Shown here piece after piece: positions 13,768-20,408 of a DNA stretch of 21,285 nt. Origin of the DNA: a virus. The stretch's first letter is position 1. Each line of letters opens with the position of its first letter. The stretch is from IMG/VR virus record IMGVR_UViG_3300024231_000066, positions 1 through 21,285 of that record; one strand, written 5' to 3'. The position numbers were made by a program, and so were the translations under genes. The notes below the pieces were generated by a model, which was not told the origin of the DNA, did no database searches, and was given only the letters and a program-made list of their open reading frames with translations.

Positions 13768-14769
13768 TTATCCTATTCTCATTTTTACACTAATCTTAGT
13801 GTTGTTACTTATACGTGCATCTATAATACTTTTGAGAGTATATAGTTTACCATAACGTTGAATTGCATCTGCGGCATCTTTTATATCATCTTCCCACATA
13901 GGGAAAGATACACTCCAACCATTTTCTTGTGCTTGTTTAATTAATTTCTCTCCAGCTTTATCTCTGTCCGGACAAACAATCACTTCTCCTTTAAACTGAT
14001 TAATATAATCAATTTGATCCTGTGAAGCCTCGTTACTTGTAATCGCAATACAATCTAATGCAATAGCATCTATTATACCTTCGCATACGATTAAGTATTT
14101 ATGACTTGTTTTAATTCTATCTGCATTATGTAGAAACTTTTTTGGTGACTTTGTAATATACTTTGATGCAGATTTACCTGTAATATCACGTGCAGTATAA
14201 CCAACTATCCTATCACCTTGATAGAAAGGAAATATAACTCTGTTTTTAAAATTCATATGAGGGGACCAGTATGCATTATCTATATGGTCAAACACACCTC
14301 TATCTATCAAATACTTTGTTGCAAAGATGGCACCTTCTGGTGGATTATCTTTTGCTAAGATAACTTCTAAATCTTCTGAACCTTCTGGCAACTCACATTC
14401 AGGATAACTAGGTATCCTAGTAACTTGTGTTTTTGAAATGAATAGGGATGGACCTTCAGACAATTCTTTCTGACGGATAGCTTCTAACTGTAAACGCTTT
14501 ATATCACTCTCAGAAATATTAAGATTACGCATGAGTTTCAAAAATTTCTTGTTAAGTATTCTTCCGTGACGATGACTTGCAGTGAATCCACAGTTGAAAC
14601 AGTGGTATGATATGGAATCGCCGTCGCTACGAACACCCCCACGCATTCTAGTATCTAAACGAGGTTCACCCTCGTCAACACAACAAGGACAGTTGAAGCT
14701 AGTCCAACCACCACTAGATTGTTTATTCTTACCAGGTATATGTGTATATATTACTTGTTGAAGGTCCAT
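13768..14769 (-). CDS. 61: DNA primase, zinc finger + TOPRIM (gp61-type)
   Basis: 333 residues. Makes RNA primers for lagging-strand synthesis, working with the gp41-type helicase. Seen: N-terminal zinc site with C27/C30 (NCPCC) and C57/C60 (YHCFNCGF); a middle region with RVIFPFYQGDRIVGYTARDI typical of DnaG/T7-type catalytic cores; TOPRIM motif LIVCEGIIDAIAL with E230 and VCPDRDKAG with D268 and D270. Length matches T4 gp61 (342). A sigma70-type promoter with TATTAT ends 6 nt before the ATG, and no Shine-Dalgarno exists, so leaderless expression is predicted. Followed 9 nt later by the ClpP-like gene. Confidence 0.92.
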   Translation of the reverse strand: MDLQQVIYTHIPGKNKQSSGGWTSFNCPCCVDEGEPRLDTRMRGGVRSDGDSISYHCFNCGFTASHRHGRILNKKFLKLMRNLNISESDIKRLQLEAIRQKELSEGPSLFISKTQVTRIPSYPECELPEGSEDLEVILAKDNPPEGAIFATKYLIDRGVFDHIDNAYWSPHMNFKNRVIFPFYQGDRIVGYTARDITGKSASKYITKSPKKFLHNADRIKTSHKYLIVCEGIIDAIALDCIAITSNEASQDQIDYINQFKGEVIVCPDRDKAGEKLIKQAQENGWSVSFPMWEDDIKDAADAIQRYGKLYTLKSIIDARISNNTKISVKMRIG

Positions 14770-14775
14770 AGTAGT

Positions 14776-14804
14776 ATAATAGCAAACTACAGCCCGAAAG
14801 TCAA
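14776..14804 (-). promoter_or_regulatory. Sigma70-type early promoter for primase-clpP
   Basis: TTGACT (14804-14799), 17 bp, TATTAT (14781-14776), with TTTGC directly before the -10 as in the prs promoter. The ATG at 14769 follows after 6 nt. Confidence 0.78.
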
Positions 14805-14812
14805 GTGTAATA

Positions 14813-15613
14813 TTAGTTTCTTAGTAGAACTTTTTTGATAGATCCACTTGTCGCAGTGTATCTTACTCTAATCCAGTTTACATTTGATTTAAGTACAAAT
14901 GCTTGTACGCCTGTCTCATTGTTGACAGTGATTGTTGGATTAGAAAATAGTTCAGGAGAAATTAAGAACCAGTCACTTTGAGAACTACTTGGTTGTTCAC
15001 TTAAATCGCCCTGTATCTCAACTGTACCTGAAAAATTATCAAAGTACATAGCAATAGTATGTACTGATTTAGATTTCGATGTTTCGCCTGATCCGTTAAA
15101 TGCAGTAGAAATAAAGTAAGTACCATCGTTAAAGAAGTTTTCACATACTTGTGACGGTTCGAACTCTGGATAAACATCGTCAATTACTTCGATTGTGCCT
15201 TTGGCATTATCATACGTATCGGTGTATATAATTTGCTCTACTCCATTTTCTACAGTGTACATCGCAAACTGATAAAATCCCTGAGGAAGCATGATTGTAT
15301 CAGACGTTTGAATTGTAAGTGATGCCATACCTTTAGATGCGTTGGTGACAGTAAGGTATTTGAATAGTACGTTTTCTCTTGACTCTCTATCATACATTTT
15401 CCATATAATAGTTTTATTTGTTAAATCGATAGGCTTTCTATCAGTGTCTTTTATTTTAAATCTAAGAGTATTATCTATACCCTTATGCAATTTGTGTGTT
15501 CCATCATACATTGGCATATTCCCCAGGTAACTTGTCATAGTGCTTGTGTTGTCACCATCGACACAAGCAATTTCAATATCTCTTTCATACTGATACATAT
15601 TGAAGTTTATCAT
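14813..15613 (-). CDS. Baseplate/tail structural protein with BppU-like beta domain
   Basis: 266 residues. Residues ~30-125 (LRFKIKDTDRKPIDLTNKTI, then LTVTNASKGMASLTIQTSDT and LPQGFYQFAMYT) match the Ig-like N-terminal domain of phage baseplate upper proteins. The C-terminal ~100 residues form a second beta domain (TYFISTAFNGSGETSKSK..., then FVLKSNVNWIRVRYTATSGS). Rich in Thr, Ser, Asn as in tail proteins. A late promoter lies 5 nt before the ATG at 15613; start at that ATG would be leaderless, while an ATG at 15598 would leave a leader without a ribosome site. It is separated from the other structural genes by the early block. Partner and location in the virion are inferred. Confidence 0.65.
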   Translation of the reverse strand: MINFNMYQYERDIEIACVDGDNTSTMTSYLGNMPMYDGTHKLHKGIDNTLRFKIKDTDRKPIDLTNKTIIWKMYDRESRENVLFKYLTVTNASKGMASLTIQTSDTIMLPQGFYQFAMYTVENGVEQIIYTDTYDNAKGTIEVIDDVYPEFEPSQVCENFFNDGTYFISTAFNGSGETSKSKSVHTIAMYFDNFSGTVEIQGDLSEQPSSSQSDWFLISPELFSNPTITVNNETGVQAFVLKSNVNWIRVRYTATSGSIKKVLLRN

Positions 15614-15618
15614 ATATG

Positions 15619-15626
15619 TATTTATC
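15619..15626 (-). promoter_or_regulatory. Late promoter GATAAATA for the baseplate-like gene
   Basis: GATAAATACATAT on the minus strand, immediately before ATG at 15613 and between two divergent genes. Confidence 0.7.
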
Positions 15627-15637
15627 TAAATAGTATT

Positions 15638-16447
15638 ATGGAAAAGGTTCTAATAAACTATAATGGTGCCACAGGTGGAGACTTTCTAAGAAGCTGTTTA
15701 TGGATACTGAAAAATCCAAATCATGAATTGCGTATAGAAGAAAATAAACTAATACTAAATGATATATGGTTATTTTGGATTAAACCAAACGGCCAAGTTT
15801 TTCCTAATCCTGATATATCAATTTTAATGGACCTCATGAGGTGGAAAAATTTACATCATAACAGAAGAAATGGACTTCTAATGTACAGTCAATGGCAGTA
15901 TAATATAGAGTATGAGTATAAGTTACAAAAGAAAATGAAAATATTTGATAGTACTATATTAAATTCAAACGTAGATATACAAATAACTCATGACCCTTTT
16001 GAAGTAAAATATAACGATATGCACCGAGTAAAAGAAATTATTCAAGAACGAGATAATATATTAAAAAATCTATATGACCATACGTGGGATAAAATTTACT
16101 GGATATTTAATACCACTAATGAAGATATGGCATGGAGTATGTATTTTAATAGTACGAAAAATCCAAAATACAGAGAAAGCAAGATAAAACAAGAACTAAT
16201 TTTTAGAAAAAAGAGTTATGAAGAATTAGTAAAATTCCTAAAGATAAGTAATAGTAGTATCATATCACATAATGATATAATTAATAACAAAGTACATGAT
16301 TTTTTTAACTTAGAACCAACTCCAATATACATAGAATGGTGCAAGATATATAGAAAATTAAATAAATTAGATAAACCACCAGAGAGATATTTTGAACTCC
16401 TGGGAATGACAGAAAAGATATTGACTAAATACAACGATGGACACTGA
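15638..16447 (+). CDS. P-loop/sulfotransferase-like protein, unknown specificity
   Basis: 269 residues from ATG 15638; the frame is open further upstream, but that part lies antisense to the baseplate-like gene and is ignored. N-terminus VLINYNGATGGDFLRSCLWI has a Gly-rich turn resembling the 5'-PSB loop of sulfotransferase-like P-loop proteins. It is followed by QITHDPFEVKY and by KIYWIFNTTNEDMAWSMYF, a spacing and character that recall the His-Pro and R-x-P-x-x-x-x-x-S blocks of sulfotransferases, though the canonical Lys and Arg are absent. The product of 20374-21156 shares Y-x-G and THxxF landmarks. Lys/Asn/Ile-rich and AT-biased. The last 11 nt overlap the next gene. Function not established. 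Confidence 0.6.
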   Translation: MEKVLINYNGATGGDFLRSCLWILKNPNHELRIEENKLILNDIWLFWIKPNGQVFPNPDISILMDLMRWKNLHHNRRNGLLMYSQWQYNIEYEYKLQKKMKIFDSTILNSNVDIQITHDPFEVKYNDMHRVKEIIQERDNILKNLYDHTWDKIYWIFNTTNEDMAWSMYFNSTKNPKYRESKIKQELIFRKKSYEELVKFLKISNSSIISHNDIINNKVHDFFNLEPTPIYIEWCKIYRKLNKLDKPPERYFELLGMTEKILTKYNDGH

Positions 16448-16826
16448 AAAGCAACAATGGATGCAAGAGAATTATCCGTTCTTCTCATACGTGAGATACG
16501 GAAATAAAAAAGAATTTACAGAGCATCTAGGCATTATAATAAACTCTGACCAAGTAATAACTTCAATGTATAATTTTGAAGCAATACCAACTCCAGAACT
16601 AAGAAAGAAATTTATCGAACTTGGTGAACAATGGTGGTGGGAATCAAATAGACTCATGCCTATAAATTTATTTCTTGGAAATCAAATAAGCCAGTATAAA
16701 AATTGGATTTTAAATATGAATTCTAAGGACACTGAGGTTCTTTGGGGTCCTGCGACTAGTCTATCAAATATTATTCAAAAACGTATCAAGAGGCGTTCTG
16801 TTCAACTTGTTCGCAAAATAGATTAA
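16437..16826 (+). CDS. Conserved phage protein, unknown function
   Basis: 129 residues. Conserved-looking block KKFIELGEQWWWESNRLMPI and a basic C-terminus with KRIKRRSVQLVRK; I recall similar proteins in marine T4-like phages without assigned function. Start overlaps the preceding gene by 11 nt in another frame, so the pair is likely co-translated. Its last 41 nt overlap, tail to tail, the end of the mini-DnaE gene on the other strand. Confidence 0.6.
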   Translation: MDTEKQQWMQENYPFFSYVRYGNKKEFTEHLGIIINSDQVITSMYNFEAIPTPELRKKFIELGEQWWWESNRLMPINLFLGNQISQYKNWILNMNSKDTEVLWGPATSLSNIIQKRIKRRSVQLVRKID

Positions 16827-17391
16827 GCTGAACTACGATACTGACTGAATATGCAAACGCATGTGCTTTCTTAAAAAAATAACTATCATCTTCTGGTTTC
16901 TTCCATACTTCATTACTGATAGTTTCTTTACTTTCATTAAGTAAATGCCTTTTAGCAGGACGAATGACTGCTAGTACTTCTGCTAATTCTTCAATACTTT
17001 GAGGCTTCATTACTTTTAAAACATCTAAATGATTATGAACATGTGCAAGATTTTTAACTACATCCGCATGTTGTAATAAATCCCAAATAGGTTCTTTTGC
17101 AATAAGTTTATCTAAATGTGCTTCATCTTGTATGCCTTCATACAAACTGTTGTTAAGAAAATCTAACTTGAAGTATCCACGTTCCTCTGCTTCTTTATAT
17201 TCTATACTTGAAAGTCCACTAACTGGATCAAAGGGTATAGGTTGAAGATACACGCCACTATTATGTTTTGTATATTCATTCTTCTTTTTTATACTTGCTG
17301 TTATGTGTCGAAAATGTGTTAGCACACTATCTCTATCGATAACATCAATATCTATATCAGTTTGTACTTTCATTTTTTTATTATACATCAT
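16786..17391 (-). CDS. Miniature DnaE (DNA polymerase III alpha)-like protein
   Basis: 201 residues from ATG 17391 (overlaps the upstream stop as ATGA; a TTG at 17397 is less likely). Conserved blocks of bacterial DnaE appear in the right order: DIDIDVIDRDSV (D14, D16; DnaE DFDVDF, D401/D403), KHNSGVYLQP (DnaE KHAGGVVIAP), RGYFKLDFLN (K75, D77; DnaE LVKFDFLGL, K553/D555), IWDLLQ, LKVMKPQSIEELAEVLAVIRP (DnaE LKRLQP...VALFRPGP region) and FKKAHAFAYSVSIVVQLNL (173-191; DnaE FNKSHSAAYALVSYQTLWL). So the three catalytic Asp are kept, but ~90 residues between D16 and D77 are missing, as are PHP, most of the fingers, YQEQ and the C-terminal domains. Full polymerase activity is doubtful. The match is from remembered E. 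coli sequence, not a search. Confidence 0.72.
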   Translation of the reverse strand: MMYNKKMKVQTDIDIDVIDRDSVLTHFRHITASIKKKNEYTKHNSGVYLQPIPFDPVSGLSSIEYKEAEERGYFKLDFLNNSLYEGIQDEAHLDKLIAKEPIWDLLQHADVVKNLAHVHNHLDVLKVMKPQSIEELAEVLAVIRPAKRHLLNESKETISNEVWKKPEDDSYFFKKAHAFAYSVSIVVQLNLFCEQVEQNAS

Positions 17392-17693
17392 TTCCAATAC
17401 ATTGTAAAGTATGCGGCATCATTATCATTCTTAAAATAAAACTTACCTTGATATGCAACATAATGGTCTTGTAAATGACTATTACACCAATCTACCAACT
17501 GTGTTATATGTCCAGCACCCTCTATCATAACTTTTTCGTAGTTGATATTTTCATGAGAAACACATGTCCAGTCTAAGAATTCTTTGTTTTCAAAGTCACT
17601 ATGAAATCGCCTAAGATGTTCAATCTTACCACTTAACTTTCTAAGTCTTTCTAATCTTTCTTTGACATTTGAATGCCTTAACATGTCAGCCAT
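17388..17693 (-). CDS. Early small protein upstream of mini-DnaE, unknown function
   Basis: 101 residues: a basic amphipathic helical start (NVKERLERLRKLSGKIEHLR), then a small folded part ending in the aromatic YVAYQGKFYFKNDNDAAYFT. No recognised family. AGGTG ribosome site and near-perfect sigma70 promoter (TTGACA/TATAAT). Its stop overlaps the start of mini-DnaE, so both proteins are made together and may form a complex. Confidence 0.6.
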   Translation of the reverse strand: MADMLRHSNVKERLERLRKLSGKIEHLRRFHSDFENKEFLDWTCVSHENINYEKVMIEGAGHITQLVDWCNSHLQDHYVAYQGKFYFKNDNDAAYFTMYWK

Positions 17694-17713
17694 ATCTACA
17701 CCTATTTCTTTAT

Positions 17714-17743
17714 ATTATATACTAAAAAGTGTATGAATGTCAA
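17714..17743 (-). promoter_or_regulatory. Sigma70-type early promoter for the small protein/mini-DnaE unit
   Basis: TTGACA (17743-17738), 18 bp, TATAAT (17719-17714) on the minus strand: both hexamers are exact consensus. It lies between the desaturase stop (17747) and the ATG at 17693, with a leader of ~14 nt. Confidence 0.8.
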
Positions 17744-17746
17744 TAG

Positions 17747-18388
17747 TTAATTTTTGTGTTTATAACTATGATGGTCGCCATGATCCCACGCCCATGGCAT
17801 AAAAGGTAATAAAAACCAAGCATTATATGGTTTACCTTCAAGATGTCCTAATGTATTTTGCATAGACCCTGAGTGAAATGTATAGATTACGAAAGGAGAA
17901 AGCACAAAACATAATGCTTTAAATTCTATTAACGCCACAATTAATATCAATAATATTTGCAGATAAAACCAATTTTTATGCATCCGCTTTTGAAATTTGC
18001 TACGCACATAGTCTGCAATTAATCTAGGGTGTATACTCTGAGATTTCCAATCTAAAAAGTACACTCTTAGCCAGCCTATGTGTTTAGGTGAATGTGGGTC
18101 TCTTTCTGTGTCTGTGTGTCTGTGATGTTGTCTATGAGAAGCCGCAAAACTAATTGGAGAACCAAGACCTGTTGCCAAAGTCAGAAATGTATATAAGTAT
18201 CCTTTTACTGAGTCCTCATATTTGCCATGTCCAAAGTAATAGTGCATAATATCGCTACCTACAAATTTAGTCCATGCCATACTCGCAAAGAAAATAGCGA
18301 TAGCCCAACCAATATTAAAACCATATAAGTAAATACCAATCGCTAAAACTACATGATGAAACAGTACTATTGCTTGTCCTTTATTCAT
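17747..18388 (-). CDS. Fatty acid desaturase, delta-9-like
   Basis: 213 residues, integral membrane diiron enzyme expected to introduce a double bond into acyl lipids. All three histidine boxes are present: H49-YYFG-H54, H85-RQ-HH89 (with H91), and H203-GD-HH207, plus HLEGKPYN (182-189), which matches the H-x-x-G-x-x-PYD block of delta-9 desaturases. Hydrophobic segments lie at about 8-40, 63-83, 142-170 and 190-200. It is shorter than typical bacterial enzymes (~300), lacking N- and C-terminal extensions. GGAG ribosome site 6 nt before the ATG. A TTGACT at 18423-18418 has only a weak -10 partner, so its promoter is unclear. It shares the upstream region with the divergent radical SAM gene. 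Probably adjusts host membrane lipids. Confidence 0.88.
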   Translation of the reverse strand: MNKGQAIVLFHHVVLAIGIYLYGFNIGWAIAIFFASMAWTKFVGSDIMHYYFGHGKYEDSVKGYLYTFLTLATGLGSPISFAASHRQHHRHTDTERDPHSPKHIGWLRVYFLDWKSQSIHPRLIADYVRSKFQKRMHKNWFYLQILLILIVALIEFKALCFVLSPFVIYTFHSGSMQNTLGHLEGKPYNAWFLLPFMPWAWDHGDHHSYKHKN

Positions 18389-18398
18389 TTTTTCTCCA

Positions 18399-18406
18399 GA
18401 TAAATA
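18399..18406 (+). promoter_or_regulatory. Late promoter GATAAATA for the radical SAM unit
   Basis: GATAAATATATAC on the plus strand, ~35 nt before the ATG at 18441, leaving AAGGAAACC as ribosome site. The only plus-strand late box with a gene behind it in this window. Confidence 0.6.
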
Positions 18407-18440
18407 TATACATATATTTAGTCAATTAAGGAAACCATAT

Positions 18441-19379
18441 ATGGCTCAGGAATTATTCCAATATAAAATAACAGAACCAGAAGACAATACATTTGCAGAT
18501 ATTTTTGCAGACATTACGCATCAATGTAATATGACCTGCAAGAACTGTTACATTCCTGGACGTGATATTCCTGATATGGATTTGGATAAGTTTAAAGACT
18601 TTATGAGTAAATTAGGTGGTAGAGCATTTATACGTATTATCGGTGCAGAACCAACTGTTGCACCCCAATGTGCAGAATTTATTCGTGCAGTATATGAGCA
18701 TGGTAGAACTAATGGAAGAAAGCATAGTTGTACATTAGTAACAAATGGCCTAAGATTATCTCATAAAAAATATTTAGATAAGCTATTTGAAGCAGGATTG
18801 AGAAGTGTCACACTAAGCCTTAATGGAGTAGATAATGACGATTGGTATGAACAAATTGATGAAATGCGTTGTGCTACTAAAAAACTAAAAGCACTACGTA
18901 ACGTAGTCGATAGAAAAATGAACTTAAACACAGGTACAATTATCGTTCCAGAAATTAATTATGAGGCTCCTGCAAGATTAAATGAACTTATTGAACGTGA
19001 AAAAATTAGAAACATAATGATGCGAATTAAAAACGTTGGACAGATTGGAAGATATCAAAAAGACGCAGATGGCAACATTAAATTAGATGGGCTAGTCAAA
19101 CTATGTGCAGACCAATTTAATGTCTCAGAGGACTATATTTGGAGCTTTCACGGTGTACCTTACTATAATAAATTCATCGAAAAGAATAGCATCTTATTCC
19201 CATTAAGAGAGGGTAATAAACTATTAAATAGAGGTCGATGGGTAAAAATAACAAATTGGGATACAGACAATGAAGGTGGTATACCGGATCCCGGAAGTAT
19301 AAGAAGAGGTCGTATCACACAGAATTTCAAACTAGCACCATTCTATGAACACGTAAAAGAAAACGAAGGCGGGTATTAG
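18441..19379 (+). CDS. Radical SAM enzyme
   Basis: 312 residues. The 4Fe-4S site CNMTCKNC (C29, C33, C36; CX3CX2C), the GAEPT segment (69-72, variant of the GGEP SAM-binding motif), TLVTNG (98-103) and LSLNG (126-129) give the complete partial TIM-barrel core typical of MoaA/SPASM-like radical SAM proteins. The C-terminus lacks the Cys cluster of SPASM auxiliary iron-sulfur domains, so it is a single-cluster enzyme. MRIKNVGQIGRY (194-205) is a conserved-looking basic loop. Substrate unknown; peptide, nucleoside or cofactor modification are all possible. It is directly followed (TAGATG) by the gene at 19380, a strong sign of joint function. Confidence 0.87.
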   Translation: MAQELFQYKITEPEDNTFADIFADITHQCNMTCKNCYIPGRDIPDMDLDKFKDFMSKLGGRAFIRIIGAEPTVAPQCAEFIRAVYEHGRTNGRKHSCTLVTNGLRLSHKKYLDKLFEAGLRSVTLSLNGVDNDDWYEQIDEMRCATKKLKALRNVVDRKMNLNTGTIIVPEINYEAPARLNELIEREKIRNIMMRIKNVGQIGRYQKDADGNIKLDGLVKLCADQFNVSEDYIWSFHGVPYYNKFIEKNSILFPLREGNKLLNRGRWVKITNWDTDNEGGIPDPGSIRRGRITQNFKLAPFYEHVKENEGGY

Positions 19380-20408
19380 ATGATAATACATATGCGTGGT
19401 CTGGATATAGATTTAGATAATGAAATAGACATTTACTTTCTACATGAACGTGTAATGTATGATAAAGTAAAGCAACTAGAATCTTTATCTGATACCGATA
19501 TATATACTAAAATATTTAAAAAAGAAGTTCAAAAAACATATCTTTGCAAAGTCAATGAGGGCAGTTATAACACATTTAAAAATGTAGTGCATACTTACGA
19601 TGAAGAACGTTTCGAAAATGTAAGCAAAGACTTTACGATGTGTTGGAAAAAGACAGACAAAGAGTATGATACTCTTATAATAAATCTAACTAGTTTTGCA
19701 GGACACGAAGGTAGACTAACAAGCCCTCTAACAAATGTTAGTGATAAAATAATAAATTTAGACACTGACTTACTAATTGTCAATGAAGACCCTTTTAGAT
19801 TTCCAGAAAGTCTATATCCTAGTGCAATGATTCTTGGTGTTAGCAAAGATAATGATACACAAGAAAAAACGTGTAATCAAATACGAAAGTATATAAAGAA
19901 AGATTATAAAAACGTTATCATCTATGCGGATTCAAAACATGCCGGTAGTGCAGTAAGCATTGCATATCATCTAAAAGATATTGTAACAAATGTACTTGTT
20001 ACTGGTGGACAAACTACATATTCCTGGGATCATTCACCATGGGTTAAACGTTATATGAAATGGCATAATAGACCAATAGAGTTATCAGACCAAACTTTAG
20101 ATATGACTGATGTTGCTATTATATCAATGATAAAAGGTTGGGGGTACAAAAAACTAAACATCAAATCTGAAATTCTAGACCCTTTTAGATTCTTAAATGA
20201 ATATCCAAATATTAGAGTAGATTACCTTTACGGGAAATATGATAGCGACTACTATCCATTTTTAGAATATATAAGGCAGTTTGACTACAAAAATTTACAT
20301 ATACAAGAGATAGACTATAAAATATCAGAAACACAAAAGCACAATATAAGACCTTATGTCGATAGAAAATTGCTTAAGAGTTATGTAGATAATCCTCCAA
20401 AGCCTTAA
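19380..20408 (+). CDS. Possible alpha/beta-hydrolase-like protein, coupled to radical SAM
   Basis: 342 residues, no family recognised with certainty. The segment KNVIIYADSKHAGSAVSIAY (177-196) resembles a strand-nucleophile elbow-helix (G-x-S-x-G type, here with S185 in YADSKHAGSA), followed by TNVLVTGGQTTYSWDHSPW and later VDYLYGKYDSDYYPFLEYI, where an acidic residue could complete a triad. A short motif is used twice: EDPFRFPESLYP (136-147) and LDPFRFLNEYP (~265-276). N-terminal ~130 residues are unassigned. The ATG follows the radical SAM stop with no gap, so it is probably part of the same pathway (hydrolysis, transfer, or substrate carrier). Its last 35 nt overlap the convergent gene. 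Confidence 0.55.
   Translation: MIIHMRGLDIDLDNEIDIYFLHERVMYDKVKQLESLSDTDIYTKIFKKEVQKTYLCKVNEGSYNTFKNVVHTYDEERFENVSKDFTMCWKKTDKEYDTLIINLTSFAGHEGRLTSPLTNVSDKIINLDTDLLIVNEDPFRFPESLYPSAMILGVSKDNDTQEKTCNQIRKYIKKDYKNVIIYADSKHAGSAVSIAYHLKDIVTNVLVTGGQTTYSWDHSPWVKRYMKWHNRPIELSDQTLDMTDVAIISMIKGWGYKKLNIKSEILDPFRFLNEYPNIRVDYLYGKYDSDYYPFLEYIRQFDYKNLHIQEIDYKISETQKHNIRPYVDRKLLKSYVDNPPKP

Noticed and set aside
14108-14115. CATAAATA-type box inside the primase gene
   Set aside because: Codes for H-K-Y in the conserved core before TOPRIM; no downstream start uses it.
15600-15628. TTGAAG-17-TATCTA as a sigma70 promoter for the + gene at 15638
   Set aside because: -10 box is poor and the region is occupied by the minus-strand late box; left uncalled.
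15485-15637. Upstream extension of the + strand gene starting at 15638
   Set aside because: That stretch is antisense to the baseplate-like gene and crosses its late promoter; the family-like start is MEKVLINYNG.
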